A DNA stretch of 64,000 nucleotides from TMED23 sp964643045 (GTDB lineage Bacteria; Pseudomonadota; Alphaproteobacteria; Rhodospirillales; UBA2165): NCBI GenBank assembly GCA_964643045.1, contig CAZXSC010000004.1, positions 1 to 64,000 on the forward strand, in the 5' to 3' direction. Shown here in pieces: positions 1 through 8,976 of this stretch. How positions within the stretch are numbered: the stretch's first letter is position 1; the number at the start of each line of letters is the position of its first letter. The notes beneath the pieces were generated by a model, which made no database searches, was not told where the DNA came from, and was given only the letters and a program-made list of their open reading frames with translations. Both the position numbers and the translations under genes were made by a program.

Positions 1-2
1 AC

Positions 3-332
3 CTACCGATTAGTGATTTTAGTGCTGACATAGTTATCGCTAATGCATCTTTTAACTTAACAATTAGCAAAAAAAGGGCCTTTAGAGAGGCTTTCCGAAT
101 CTTAAAAAACAATGGTAGATTAGTAATCCGAGACTTGATTAAAACTAATGATCTTCCATCAGAAGTAATTGCCGACCCTCTGTCGTATAACACATCATTA
201 GGCGGAGTACTCGACGAACAAGCTTTAATTTCGATAATAAACGAAGCGGGGTTTACAAAGATTTCTTGCACGGATTATCAGAAGTTTTCTTACGTACAGT
301 CAATAAGAATTGAAGCAACTAAACCTAATTAA
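3..332 (+). CDS. SAM-dependent methyltransferase, C-terminal part (ArsM/UbiE-like), 5' truncated by window edge
   Basis: The reading frame is open from the first bases of the window to the TAA at 330-332, so only the last ~109 residues are present. The visible part has the late Rossmann strand pattern of class I methyltransferases: an 'ADIVIANASFNL' strand, then 'FREAFRILKNNGRLVIRD', which matches the post-motif II/III region of ArsM and UbiE-type enzymes. A following 'LGGVLDEQALISIINEAGF' segment resembles the ArsM C-terminal region. In ArsM this segment carries a catalytic cysteine just before the Gly-Ala-Leu; here a serine sits at that place, so arsenite methylation is doubtful. SAM-dependent methyl transfer is a family inference. 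The substrate cannot be told, and the SAM-binding motif I lies outside the window. Confidence 0.7.
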   Translation, partial: LPISDFSADIVIANASFNLTISKKRAFREAFRILKNNGRLVIRDLIKTNDLPSEVIADPLSYNTSLGGVLDEQALISIINEAGFTKISCTDYQKFSYVQSIRIEATKPN

Positions 333-457
333 GCAACTACCCAAATATTATCAAATATTGCATAAAGTTATTTAGGGAAAGACAATAATTTTCTAAATAC
401 TGATTCAACATATCTATGAATTAAAGATGGAGCTTTAGGTTCATAAAAAAAAAATGT

Positions 458-1630
458 ATGACATTTTCTATGCCTATCATCACAGATAACAATTCCCTAG
501 CAGAATTTTGCCAACGTCTTTCCAAGTCGACCTACGTAGCTGTCGATACGGAATTTATACGCGAAAGAACCTATTGGCCGAAACTCTGTTTAGTACAATT
601 GGCGAACGATGACGAGGCTCAAGCAATTGATGTAATGGTGGATGGCATCAACTTGCAACCATTATTGGATTTAATGGCAAATGAGGATGTGGTTAAAGTA
701 TTTCACGCAGCGCGACAAGACCTAGAAATTTTTTTCAAGCTAGCAAAAAAATTGCCATTCCCTCTTTTCGATACACAAATTGCTGCTATGGTATGCGGGT
801 TTGGCGACTCCGTTGGTTATGAAACTTTAGTAAATGCGATAGTAGGAGAGCCTATAGATAAATCATCCCAATTTACTGACTGGTCAGCACGGCCTCTAAC
901 CCAAAAGCAAATCGACTACGCGCTTGGCGATGTCACACATTTGCGGACAATTTACAGAACATTAAAAGCTAAAATTTCCGCAACCAAGCGTCACAATTGG
1001 CTTAATGAAGAATTTGATAAACTAACCGATCAAAATATTTATCTAGCCCCACCAAGAGAAGCTTGGCGCCGTATAAAGATTCGTAACCCAAAATCACGCT
1101 TTTTAGCTATTTTGAGAGAATTAGCGGCTTGGCGAGAGGTCGAAGCTCAAAACCGGGATTTGCCACGCAATCGTATATTACGTGATGATACACTGGTTGA
1201 AATAGCTCACCTTGCCCCAAGTTCGATCAGTGAACTCAACCACACACGTAACCTTAAAAAGGGTTTTTCCAAGAGTATTGCAGGCGATAATATAATAAAG
1301 GCAGTGAAAGTTGGACAAAATATACCACACGATCAATGTCCGGTACTGCCTCGCCGCCCAAAGCTTCCTACTGGAATTGGTCCTATTATCGATCTTTTAA
1401 AAGTATTGCTAAAAATGAAATGTGGACAGATGGGAGTAGCCCAGAAACTTATCGCTAGTGGTAAGGACATTGAGAAAATAGCTGTGCATGGAGAAAAAGC
1501 CAAAGTACCAGCATTAACTGGCTGGCGACATGAGTTATTTGGAAAGGATGCTCTTAACCTTCGAGACGGAAAGCTCGGTCTAATTATCAACGGACAAAAT
1601 TTAGACGTGATTGATTTTGAAGAAAAATGA
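458..1630 (+). CDS. rnd: Ribonuclease D
   Basis: A 3'-5' exoribonuclease that trims tRNA and other small RNA 3' ends. The N-terminal half is a DEDDy exonuclease domain: Asp30 and Glu32 in 'VAVDTEF', Asp88 in 'FHAARQDLEIFF', and Tyr154/Asp158 in 'QIDYALGDVTHL', together the full catalytic set. The C-terminal half (about residues 210-380) has one or two helical HRDC-like regions, as in RNase D proper. The length of 390 aa is typical. The ATG at 458 is preceded by an A-rich stretch with no strong Shine-Dalgarno; a second ATG at 470 is an alternative. It is a single gene; in many alphaproteobacteria rnd sits next to aspS, which is not seen here. Recognition is secure. Confidence 0.95.
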   Translation: MTFSMPIITDNNSLAEFCQRLSKSTYVAVDTEFIRERTYWPKLCLVQLANDDEAQAIDVMVDGINLQPLLDLMANEDVVKVFHAARQDLEIFFKLAKKLPFPLFDTQIAAMVCGFGDSVGYETLVNAIVGEPIDKSSQFTDWSARPLTQKQIDYALGDVTHLRTIYRTLKAKISATKRHNWLNEEFDKLTDQNIYLAPPREAWRRIKIRNPKSRFLAILRELAAWREVEAQNRDLPRNRILRDDTLVEIAHLAPSSISELNHTRNLKKGFSKSIAGDNIIKAVKVGQNIPHDQCPVLPRRPKLPTGIGPIIDLLKVLLKMKCGQMGVAQKLIASGKDIEKIAVHGEKAKVPALTGWRHELFGKDALNLRDGKLGLIINGQNLDVIDFEEK

Positions 1631-1778
1631 AGCAAAACATTTCTGTTATAGAGGTTCAGCTCTTGTGATTAAATTAATTGGTCTAAACAAACAATTATTG
1701 CCATTTAAAATCAATTCTCACTAAAACGATGTATAAAATGAAAAGTAGAATCAATAACATTTTAGACCCGAGAAAAAA

Positions 1779-3410
1779 ATGCTAAAGTATTCTCGTTTAA
1801 GGCCATGGATTTGGTTGTCAACCTGGGTAACCCTTTTAGCTGTAGCATTATACTCTCGTCCACTTATGCCGGTGGACGAAACCCGCTACCTGGCCGTGGC
1901 ATGGGAAATGTGGTTGCGCGAAGACTTTCTAGTCCCATTCCTGAATGGTGTAGCGTATAGCCACAAACCTCCCCTATTATTCTGGATGATCAACTTGGGT
2001 TGGGGTGTTTTTGGAGTTAATGACTGGTGGCCTCGACTAGTGGCACCATTTTTTGGCCTCGCCTGTCTTTACCTCAGTGCGCGTACGTGCCGTCGTTTAT
2101 GGCCAAATTCCCAAGTCCATTTTATTGTCCCTATAATTCTAATTGGTACTTGTTACTGGGGTATCTATACAACCCTCACTATGTTTGACTTAATTATCAC
2201 GTTTTGGACTATGGTCGGTGTTAATGGGTTAATCAGTGTCTGGCAAGGCCGTGCGCTTCAAGGCTGGTTTCTATTTTCTCTAGCTATAGGCTTAGGCATA
2301 CTGACAAAAGGTCCTATTATTTTAGTCTACCTCTTGCCGATAGCTCTGCTTGCACCCTACTGGGCTAATAATCGTAAAAAGAAAACCTGGATCAGCTGGT
2401 ATCTTGGGATTATTGGTAGCGTAATTATTGGCATAGGAATTGCCTTGGTATGGGCTATACCTGCTGCAATAGCGGGCGGCGAAGAATATCGCAATGCGAT
2501 ATTCTGGGGCCAATCAGCCGGACGTGTAATAAAATCTTTTGCGCACCAAAAACCAGTTTGGTGGTACATTATCATCATACCAGGGTTGTTAATGCCTTGG
2601 ATATTATGGCCAAGCATATTGCGTAAGATTTGGTTTAACGTTCGTCATTTACGACTGGGCATAAATGATCCCGGAATGCGCCTAGTACTAATCTGGATTA
2701 TTTCAACACTATTAGTACTCTCCATGATCAGTGGAAAACAGCCGCACTATCTTCTACCTATATTTCCCGCTTTAGGAATAGCTTATGCTGTGGTTGTCGC
2801 AAGCCTGAGCGAAAAAGATTTCTTTTCAGGTCGATGGGACATGCTTCCCCTAGCCATTTTATTTTTCACATTGGGTACGTCAGTAGCATTTATCTCGGAA
2901 TTTAGTTCTAGTTTAAATATGTCAGATTGGTCTTCGGAAATAGTTCGCTGGTGGTGCCTCCCCTTGATAGGATCCGGGTTGTTTGTAATTATCAACCCTC
3001 CGGACATTGGTTACCGACGCTTATCTTCAATTTTCTTATTAAGTCCAATCCTTGTAATTTCCATGACTGGTGCGTTAAAGCCAACTTTATCAAGAGCGTA
3101 CGATCTACGCCCCATTTCAACCTATATAGCTAAATTACAGAGTAAAGGATACACGATTGCCTATTACGGAAAATACCATGGTCAGTTCCACTTCTTGGGA
3201 CGATTGGATAAACGTATAGTAATAACTGGTGATGGAGAAATAAAGGCGTGGCTAAATAGAACACCTCAAGCTAAAATCGTGTCGGTACGTGGTGCCATGA
3301 ATGATAGATTGCCTAGGCCAGAATTCTTCCAAAAGTATCGGGACAAATATTTACTGGTATGGGATCGATCGACAGTGCTCGCTAATTCAAAAGCTCCTCA
3401 ACGGCAATAA
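1779..3410 (+). CDS. ArnT/PMT-like membrane glycosyltransferase (GT-C fold)
   Basis: A 543-residue polytopic membrane protein of the ArnT / protein-O-mannosyltransferase superfamily, which moves a sugar from an undecaprenyl or dolichyl phosphate donor on the periplasmic side of the inner membrane. The signature acidic motif lies in the first periplasmic loop: 'PVDETRYLAVAWEMW' (Asp-Glu near residue 34), followed by 'YSHKPPLLFWMI', both typical of ArnT-like enzymes. About ten to twelve hydrophobic segments fill residues 10-420, and the last ~120 residues form a small soluble periplasmic domain. In the family the acceptor is lipid A (ArnT) or other glycans; no arn genes lie nearby, so the substrate is open. 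It is convergent with the Hda gene, 7 nt away, with no visible terminator between them. Confidence 0.85.
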   Translation: MLKYSRLRPWIWLSTWVTLLAVALYSRPLMPVDETRYLAVAWEMWLREDFLVPFLNGVAYSHKPPLLFWMINLGWGVFGVNDWWPRLVAPFFGLACLYLSARTCRRLWPNSQVHFIVPIILIGTCYWGIYTTLTMFDLIITFWTMVGVNGLISVWQGRALQGWFLFSLAIGLGILTKGPIILVYLLPIALLAPYWANNRKKKTWISWYLGIIGSVIIGIGIALVWAIPAAIAGGEEYRNAIFWGQSAGRVIKSFAHQKPVWWYIIIIPGLLMPWILWPSILRKIWFNVRHLRLGINDPGMRLVLIWIISTLLVLSMISGKQPHYLLPIFPALGIAYAVVVASLSEKDFFSGRWDMLPLAILFFTLGTSVAFISEFSSSLNMSDWSSEIVRWWCLPLIGSGLFVIINPPDIGYRRLSSIFLLSPILVISMTGALKPTLSRAYDLRPISTYIAKLQSKGYTIAYYGKYHGQFHFLGRLDKRIVITGDGEIKAWLNRTPQAKIVSVRGAMNDRLPRPEFFQKYRDKYLLVWDRSTVLANSKAPQRQ

Positions 3411-3417
3411 CTATTAT

Positions 3418-4104
3418 TTATAATTCTAACCCATCAAACACTTGCCGCACCAGCGACAAAGTAATACCTCTTTTTTGAGTCAAGGCCAGCTCATTCGCAA
3501 TTCTAACAAAGTTCCGAGCTGATTCCAAAGACCGCTCCATTCTCCTCATAATATAATCAATCACGCCAACGTCTACTCTCACTTGTTGATCGGAAAATAA
3601 TTTAACTAATACAGCTCTGATGAGATCATCTTCCGGGTTCCCGATAACAACCATTTGTGAAGACTTGATGCGAGATCCCAAGTCTGCCAATTTAAACTTC
3701 CAATCAACGGGATTACTGATCGATGTAATGAGCATGTGACCACCGTGTAAAGAAAGCTCATTATAAAAATGAAATAATAATTCCTCACTAAAATCTTTGA
3801 AAAGACTTATATCACTATCATCAATCACAAAATTATCACTTGACGCGAGTAAGTCAGCCAAAACAGTAGACCTTACAATATCCCGTGTAAGCAATCGAGC
3901 TCCACTGATCACCATAAAAACGTTACTGAGATGGGTCTTTCCGCATCCAGGGGGGCCACGTAAAATAAGAACGGGTGTTGGCCAATTTGGCCACTTATCA
4001 ATCCAAGAAACAGCTTCTTGATTGCTGGTTGCAACCAAAAAATCGCCACCTCCCAAGGAGGGACGATGGTCAAAGTCGAAAAGTAGCTGTCTGTTATAGT
4101 TCAA
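3418..4104 (-). CDS. hdaA: Hda-like DnaA-family AAA+ regulatory protein
   Basis: A 228-aa protein made only of the AAA+ part of DnaA. Hda proteins bind the beta sliding clamp and promote ATP hydrolysis by DnaA, preventing re-initiation of replication. The clamp-binding motif is the N-terminal 'QLLFDF' (residues 6-11). Walker A is 'GPPGCGKTH' (50-58), Walker B is 'NFVIDDSD', and a C-terminal lid helix ends in 'ARNFVRIANELALTQKRGI'. There is no DnaA domain IV, which separates it from DnaA. It lies 2 nt downstream of the PerM gene in the same direction, a conserved alphaproteobacterial pairing. The start is the ATG at 4104, adjoining the perM stop, so translational coupling is likely. Confidence 0.88.
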   Translation of the reverse strand: MNYNRQLLFDFDHRPSLGGGDFLVATSNQEAVSWIDKWPNWPTPVLILRGPPGCGKTHLSNVFMVISGARLLTRDIVRSTVLADLLASSDNFVIDDSDISLFKDFSEELLFHFYNELSLHGGHMLITSISNPVDWKFKLADLGSRIKSSQMVVIGNPEDDLIRAVLVKLFSDQQVRVDVGVIDYIMRRMERSLESARNFVRIANELALTQKRGITLSLVRQVFDGLEL

Positions 4105-4106
4105 GG

Positions 4107-5183
4107 CTACCTATCACGATCCGAGAAACCTAAATATAGCGAACTCTTAAGGTACTGCGCTAAGAAAAAGCGTACCAAGACACCAATTGTCGCAGCAACC
4201 GGAACCGCTAGAAGTATTCCTGTGAAGCCGAACATTGATCCTCCAACCATTAGAGAAAAAATTACCCAAATCGCATGAAGGCCTACTTTCTCACCAACTA
4301 ATCTAGGCGTCAAGAACATCGACTCTATAGCCTGCCCAATTCCAAAAACAGCAAAAACTAAAACGACTTCAATAATCTCACCAAATTGCGCAATTGAGAT
4401 TAGTAGGGCTACTACCATCCCTATTAACATGCCAAAATAGGGAATAAATGAAATGAAACCAGTCACAACCCCTACCATCAGACCAAAATCCAAGCCTACA
4501 ATAGTTAAACCAACACCATAAAAAATCGCCAAGAATAAGCAAACGGTGCCTTGCCCTCGCACGAAACCTGCGATTGTTGAATCAATGTCTAACGCTATAA
4601 GTCGTATACTAGAAGCAAAGCCCCGTGGTAGCCACCCATCAATTTTAGAGACAATTTTATCCCAGTCTCGAAGAAAATAAAAGCATACTACAGGTGTTAC
4701 TAACAACAGAGAAAGTGCATTAAAAACCGCCAATCCTCCTTTCACTATCCCCTTCAGCAGCCCCGCAAACCATGTGACCAGCGTGCCGTTATAAGTTTCA
4801 GAATTTCCCGAAAAAGGGTCTAGCTTTTCAGAAGATACACTTTCCGATAATATCTCACTGAATGGCGCCAGCCAGTTTTTTAAATTATGGACCAGCGCAG
4901 GCATCTTGCCAAAAAAACCGAGAACCTGGCTTTGTAAAAGAGGAAAAACCATTACTAGGATTAAAATAGCTATTGCAAAAAAAGAAACGGTTATTAAGGA
5001 GGTAGCGATCGTACGAGAAAAACCAAATGTTTCGAGTTTATCAGCCAATGGATCTAAAAAATAGGCTACAGCCACACCCGCAACAAATGGCATCAATATA
5101 CTGCTAGCGAAAAAGATAAAAGAGATACTAATTAATAAAGCCGTAACCCAGATCCAAAACTGTTGCCCTCTTTTAACTTCCAT
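4107..5183 (-). CDS. AI-2E family transporter (PerM-type permease)
   Basis: A 358-residue integral membrane protein of the AI-2E exporter/PerM superfamily (DUF20). Hydrophobic segments occur at about 10-60, 60-90, 145-170 and in a cluster at 210-340. The family landmark 'FISFIPYFGMLIGM' in the C-terminal half is present, as is 'TPRLVGEKVGLHAIWVIFSLMVGG'. The frame is open further upstream, but I place the start at the ATG at 5183, which has a GGGAGA Shine-Dalgarno a few bases upstream and leaves only an 11-nt overlap with the preceding gene. Members are reported as autoinducer-2 exporters or as Na+/H+ antiporters; no signal here tells which. Its conserved place beside Hda in alphaproteobacteria is unexplained. 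Confidence 0.88.
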   Translation of the reverse strand: MEVKRGQQFWIWVTALLISISFIFFASSILMPFVAGVAVAYFLDPLADKLETFGFSRTIATSLITVSFFAIAILILVMVFPLLQSQVLGFFGKMPALVHNLKNWLAPFSEILSESVSSEKLDPFSGNSETYNGTLVTWFAGLLKGIVKGGLAVFNALSLLLVTPVVCFYFLRDWDKIVSKIDGWLPRGFASSIRLIALDIDSTIAGFVRGQGTVCLFLAIFYGVGLTIVGLDFGLMVGVVTGFISFIPYFGMLIGMVVALLISIAQFGEIIEVVLVFAVFGIGQAIESMFLTPRLVGEKVGLHAIWVIFSLMVGGSMFGFTGILLAVPVAATIGVLVRFFLAQYLKSSLYLGFSDRDR

Positions 5184-5751
5184 TTCCGTCTCCCGACTCA
5201 ATACGAGCTGCCCGCATACCCCAAACACACACATAAGCTGCACCTGATGCTAATGTTGTTATAGAAACGGCATAAACCATTATTTTGATGATTTCACCAT
5301 CAGCCAGAGAATATCCATTTAGACCCAAGATCAGTGTCACCAAAATGAATTGCATTGCAGTATTTATTTTACTTATCAATAAGGGTTCCATCTTAAGGTT
5401 TTGATGAAGCAGATAAAATAAGAACGCGCCAACAAGAATAAGTCCATCTCTAAAAACCACCAGCAGTATGATCCACGACTCAAGATATCCGACTTTACCC
5501 AATGTTACAAATACGCTGACCAAAAGAGCTTTATCCGCTATAGGATCAAGGAAACCGCCCAATTCTGTCTGAAGATTGAATCTCTTTGCAATAAAACCAT
5601 CAAGAGCATCACTGATTCCGGCTAAAACAAATATCCAGAAAGCCTCTAAAACTTGGTTATTCAAAATCAACCAAACCATTAATGGAACACACAGCAACCG
5701 CATTAAGCTAATTAAATTCGGAATATTTGAGTGAATATCTTCTCTACTCAT
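5173..5751 (-). CDS. CDP-alcohol phosphatidyltransferase family protein (PgsA-like)
   Basis: A 192-residue inner-membrane enzyme that transfers the phosphatidyl group from CDP-diacylglycerol to an alcohol. The CDP-alcohol phosphotransferase signature DGxxAR(x8)Gx3Dx3D is visible as 'DALDGFIAKRFNLQTELGG' followed by 'FLDPIADK', with all the catalytic aspartates; Lys replaces Ala in the AR position. About six membrane segments follow the N-terminal 'IPNLISLMRLLCVPLMVWLI'. Size and motif fit phosphatidylglycerophosphate synthase or a cardiolipin-type paralogue, and the acceptor cannot be fixed by eye. It overlaps the DUF2066 gene by 4 nt (ATGA) upstream and the PerM gene by 11 nt downstream, so these genes form one operon with hda. 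Confidence 0.88.
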   Translation of the reverse strand: MSREDIHSNIPNLISLMRLLCVPLMVWLILNNQVLEAFWIFVLAGISDALDGFIAKRFNLQTELGGFLDPIADKALLVSVFVTLGKVGYLESWIILLVVFRDGLILVGAFLFYLLHQNLKMEPLLISKINTAMQFILVTLILGLNGYSLADGEIIKIMVYAVSITTLASGAAYVCVWGMRAARIESGDGNGS

Positions 5752-6917
5752 TTTTGATCTACACTATGTTTCATCAATGATCCCTTTGACTGTTGGAATT
5801 TCACGGTCCAACTGCCTTGTCCCTCAGATAGTTCCATATCTACCTGGGCCAACGCTAATTTCAATTGTTTGTTTTCACCAATAAAATGAATATTCAACCG
5901 AACTTCGGTCCGAGAAAATAAAATTAGGTCAATACGCTCAATAACGGCGATCTTTTCAAACCGTTTCTTTGCATGGACCCACTCTTTTAAGCCTTTAATA
6001 GGCAATACTGCAGCGATCACGCCTACACTATCATATCTAAGTAAATTTTCCGCTTTCCATAGATCTTCAATTATAAAAATGAGTTCATTGGCGGAACGGC
6101 TTAATAGGGCACCAACGCCTTCATCCTTTATTGCTCTTATCTGAGTTGCATAAAGTTTTTCACTCTTATTCTGGCTATAACGTGAGACTGTAATATCAAG
6201 CACTTTCAGCCCCTGGCCAGTAGAACCGAGGGATGCAAAAACCACTAAAACTGTACTGACTTTATGCCTCTTAGCAATGGCGAGAATTCTCTGCTTATCA
6301 CCCTTAACAGCAAGTTCAGCACTCATCAAAGATATATCAGTCAAATCTCCTTTACCAAAAACCATAGGAACCAAACCCGACATCCGAGTTTTGATTTTTG
6401 CCTTTTTCAATTTAGAAGCTTCTATCCAGGCTTCCCGCCAAGAATTGGGGTTATCCCAGAGAGAGACTGCCCCAGCCACTTGGTAGATAGGTAATATGAG
6501 TAATGGCTTACTTATTGTTTCCGCAAAACCAACTTCATTTTCACGAAGTAACTGACGAATATCCCCGGGCTTGAAACGAAAGGTTAAATCAGCAAGATAT
6601 CGGATTTGTGAGTTTTTTTCATTAGAGATACCAAAATCCTGAACGTATGGAGAAATTTCCTCGGCATTCAATTTGGGTAAACGATTGTGGTCGATTCGCA
6701 TCGTTAAGCGCCTCAACAATGAGTTAAAAGCCTCTTTTTCCCCAACCGATAACGCTTCTTTCCGGGCAGCCGAAGCAGTATTTGCTGTAACATCAACATG
6801 AATATTCGATACCGTAAACGCATCTTGAAATTCGGTAGTCGCTTGGCAACTTACACCATACGAAAAACCGAACACAAAAATAATCAATAAAATCAAAAGA
6901 CTAAATAAACGATACAT
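5748..6917 (-). CDS. DUF2066 domain-containing secreted/periplasmic protein
   Basis: A ~389-residue protein with an N-terminal hydrophobic segment ('MYRLFSLLILLIIFVFGFSY', then a small-residue region ending near 'VSCQA') that reads as a signal peptide or membrane anchor. The mature part begins with 'FTVSNIHVDVTANTASAARKEAL', the usual start of DUF2066 proteins, and continues with mixed alpha/beta sequence containing 'RLTMRIDHNRLP' and 'LLILPIYQVAGAVSLWDNPN'. Function is unknown. The frame is open to 7013, but I prefer the ATG at 6917 because it puts the signal peptide at the N-terminus. It is the first gene of the DUF2066 / CDP-alcohol transferase / perM / hda operon and is divergent from purM. 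The conserved linkage suggests an envelope role, but that is inference. Confidence 0.82.
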   Translation of the reverse strand: MYRLFSLLILLIIFVFGFSYGVSCQATTEFQDAFTVSNIHVDVTANTASAARKEALSVGEKEAFNSLLRRLTMRIDHNRLPKLNAEEISPYVQDFGISNEKNSQIRYLADLTFRFKPGDIRQLLRENEVGFAETISKPLLILPIYQVAGAVSLWDNPNSWREAWIEASKLKKAKIKTRMSGLVPMVFGKGDLTDISLMSAELAVKGDKQRILAIAKRHKVSTVLVVFASLGSTGQGLKVLDITVSRYSQNKSEKLYATQIRAIKDEGVGALLSRSANELIFIIEDLWKAENLLRYDSVGVIAAVLPIKGLKEWVHAKKRFEKIAVIERIDLILFSRTEVRLNIHFIGENKQLKLALAQVDMELSEGQGSWTVKFQQSKGSLMKHSVDQK

Positions 6918-7115
6918 TGTAGTTTGCAAAATATTTACAATGTGAAAACAAGACCTCTTTTTACTACTTTCCACGTTCAAGCCGCCTAACAAATAAAAAT
7001 ACCAAAATTTCATTTTGAACCGTTCATTATTAAGTATGTTCTTTTTTTGTTTATTTAGTTAATTTAGCACGTTACCCCGCAGGTAAAAGGGTTTTAGTGT
7101 GAAGAGGTTGTCAAA

Positions 7116-8198
7116 ATTTCATCTAAAATTAAAAAAACAAGTCTTTCCTACAAAGATACTGGTGTGGATATACGTGCAGGAAATGCGCTTGTTAGGGCAA
7201 TCAAGCCAATAGCAAGAAAAACAAACCGTCCTGGGGTTATAGGAAGTGTCGGTGGGTTTGGCGGTCTTTTTGATCTTAATTCTGCGGGTTTTAAAGACCC
7301 TATTTTGATTGCAGCAACAGATGGCGTAGGCACCAAGCTTAAAATCGCCCATGAAACTGGCATTCATAAGACTATTGGCATTGACCTCGTCGCAATGTGT
7401 GTAAATGACCTGGTTACTCAAGGTGGAGAACCTCTTTTTTTCTTAGATTATTTAGCGACGGGAAAACTTGATACCAAAACGGCTACCGATATCATCAATA
7501 GTATCGCCGAAGGGTGTTTATCGTCTGGCGCCGCACTGATCGGTGGAGAAACAGCTGAAATGCCAGGGTTATACGGAAATGGCGAATACGATTTAGCCGG
7601 GTTCAGTGTAGGTGCTGTAGAACGCAATGATTTACTTCCAAGAAAAGATATTGTTGTAAATGATATTATACTTGGTCTTGCATCAAATGGTCTCCACTCA
7701 AATGGATTCTCTCTGGTACGGGAAATCGTAAAAAGGAATGGCCTCAAGTTTGACAAACCTGCTCCATTTAACACAAAGCGGTTACTTGGTGATGTTTTAT
7801 TAGAGCCGACCCGTATTTATGTTAAGAGCTGTTTAAAGGCCATTAAAACAGGAGGTGTTAAGGCTTTAGCCCATATAACAGGCGGTGGATTAACAGAAAA
7901 TGTTCCGCGTGTCCTACCCGAAGGTCTAGGAGTGGATTTATATGCTAGAGCTTGGGATCTACCTGTCGTTTTTTCATGGCTTGCTAAATCTGGGAAAATT
8001 GCTCCATCAGAAATGCTACGCACGTTTAATTGTGGCATAGGAATGATAATTATTGCCTCACCAAATCAAGCTCCTGGCCTACAAAAGCTTCTTCACCAAC
8101 AAGGCGAAACCATAATTCCGATCGGAAAAGTGGTTAGCCGCTCACAAGGTGAGACTGTTATAATTCACGATATGGATCAAATTTGGGAGGTCCAATGA
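7116..8198 (+). CDS. purM: Phosphoribosylformylglycinamidine cyclo-ligase (AIR synthetase)
   Basis: Catalyses ATP-dependent closure of FGAM to AIR in purine synthesis. Family motifs are clear: 'GTDGVGTKL'-like 'ATDGVGTKLKIAHETG', 'GIDLVAMCVNDLVTQGGEP', 'GGETAEMPGLY', 'HSNGFSLVR', 'HITGGGLTENVPRVLP' and 'RTFNCGIGMII'. The start is problematic. The first usual start codon in frame is GTG at 7164, yet the codons before it read 'KKTSLSYKDTG', which matches the E. coli N-terminus ('KTSLSYKDAGVDI'). No ATG, GTG or TTG lies in frame between the stop at 7095 and 7164. I therefore give ATT at 7116, which has GAAGAGG 8 nt upstream, as the tentative start. Slippage or a base error in the A7 run at 7131-7137 is the alternative. 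purN follows with a 4-nt overlap. Confidence 0.95.
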   Translation: MSSKIKKTSLSYKDTGVDIRAGNALVRAIKPIARKTNRPGVIGSVGGFGGLFDLNSAGFKDPILIAATDGVGTKLKIAHETGIHKTIGIDLVAMCVNDLVTQGGEPLFFLDYLATGKLDTKTATDIINSIAEGCLSSGAALIGGETAEMPGLYGNGEYDLAGFSVGAVERNDLLPRKDIVVNDIILGLASNGLHSNGFSLVREIVKRNGLKFDKPAPFNTKRLLGDVLLEPTRIYVKSCLKAIKTGGVKALAHITGGGLTENVPRVLPEGLGVDLYARAWDLPVVFSWLAKSGKIAPSEMLRTFNCGIGMIIIASPNQAPGLQKLLHQQGETIIPIGKVVSRSQGETVIIHDMDQIWEVQ

Positions 8199-8851
8199 CT
8201 ATGGGCACCAGAATGAAGCTCGGCGTATTAATCTCCGGACGAGGAAGTAATCTACAATCAATTATAAATGCTTCTGAAGCAAAAGACTTTCCGGCAGACA
8301 TCAACATCGTTATTGCAAATATTCCGAATATTAACGGTTTGAGGATAGCAAAAAAAGCAAGCATTCCAACTAAAATAATAAAACATGAGTGCTATAAAGA
8401 GCGTGAATCTTTCGAAGACGCAATTCATAGTGCGTTAACAAAAGCCGGGGTAGATTTAATTTGCCTTGCAGGCTTTATGAGAATACTAACAGACACGTTC
8501 GTTAACCGTTGGTCAAATAAGGTGATTAACATCCATCCATCGTTATTACCTTCTTTTAAAGGCCTAAATACGCACAAACGCGCTATCGAAGCGGGCGTAA
8601 AATTCTCGGGGTGCACCGTTCACTTCGTCCGACCAAATATGGATGAAGGACCGATAATTATCCAGTCTGTAGTCGCCATCCAACCAAAAGATACCCCTGA
8701 TTCACTAGCGAGCCGTATATTGGCCGAAGAACACAAAATTTATCCTTTAGCTATTCGATTAATAGCAAACGACAAAATCTCAATAAAAAATGGGCTAGTT
8801 AAAATAAAAGGCTCTGTTACTCCCCAGACAACCTTGACTAATCCGGCTTAA
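8195..8851 (+). CDS. purN: Phosphoribosylglycinamide formyltransferase (GART)
   Basis: Transfers a formyl group from 10-formyl-tetrahydrofolate to GAR in purine synthesis. Diagnostic motifs: the phosphate-binding loop 'SGRGSNLQSI', the catalytic Asn/His in 'INIHPSLLPSFKG', the 'GCTVHFV' strand and the catalytic Asp in 'MDEGPII'. Length is about 218 aa, usual for PurN. The start is the ATG at 8195, which overlaps the purM stop (ATGA) and has a GGGAGG Shine-Dalgarno 4 nt upstream; ATGs at 8201 and 8213 are alternatives, and the last would begin directly at the core 'MKLGVLISG'. The purM-purN pair is a standard operon. A 125-nt gap follows before the orphan helicase gene. Confidence 0.96.
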   Translation: MTMGTRMKLGVLISGRGSNLQSIINASEAKDFPADINIVIANIPNINGLRIAKKASIPTKIIKHECYKERESFEDAIHSALTKAGVDLICLAGFMRILTDTFVNRWSNKVINIHPSLLPSFKGLNTHKRAIEAGVKFSGCTVHFVRPNMDEGPIIIQSVVAIQPKDTPDSLASRILAEEHKIYPLAIRLIANDKISIKNGLVKIKGSVTPQTTLTNPA

Positions 8852-8976
8852 TGAAAATACATTCAACAAAATTCCAGATGAAAATTTTTTGAATTAGTTA
8901 AATAGACGAATTCCTAATCTGTTTGTTCAAAAAATCCACCTAAATCAATATACTTGGAAGAAAAAATAGAAACGAA

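Noticed and set aside
7164..8198. purM starting at GTG 7164
   Set aside because: It would drop the conserved SLSYKDTG segment that is encoded in frame just upstream, and the GTG has no Shine-Dalgarno.
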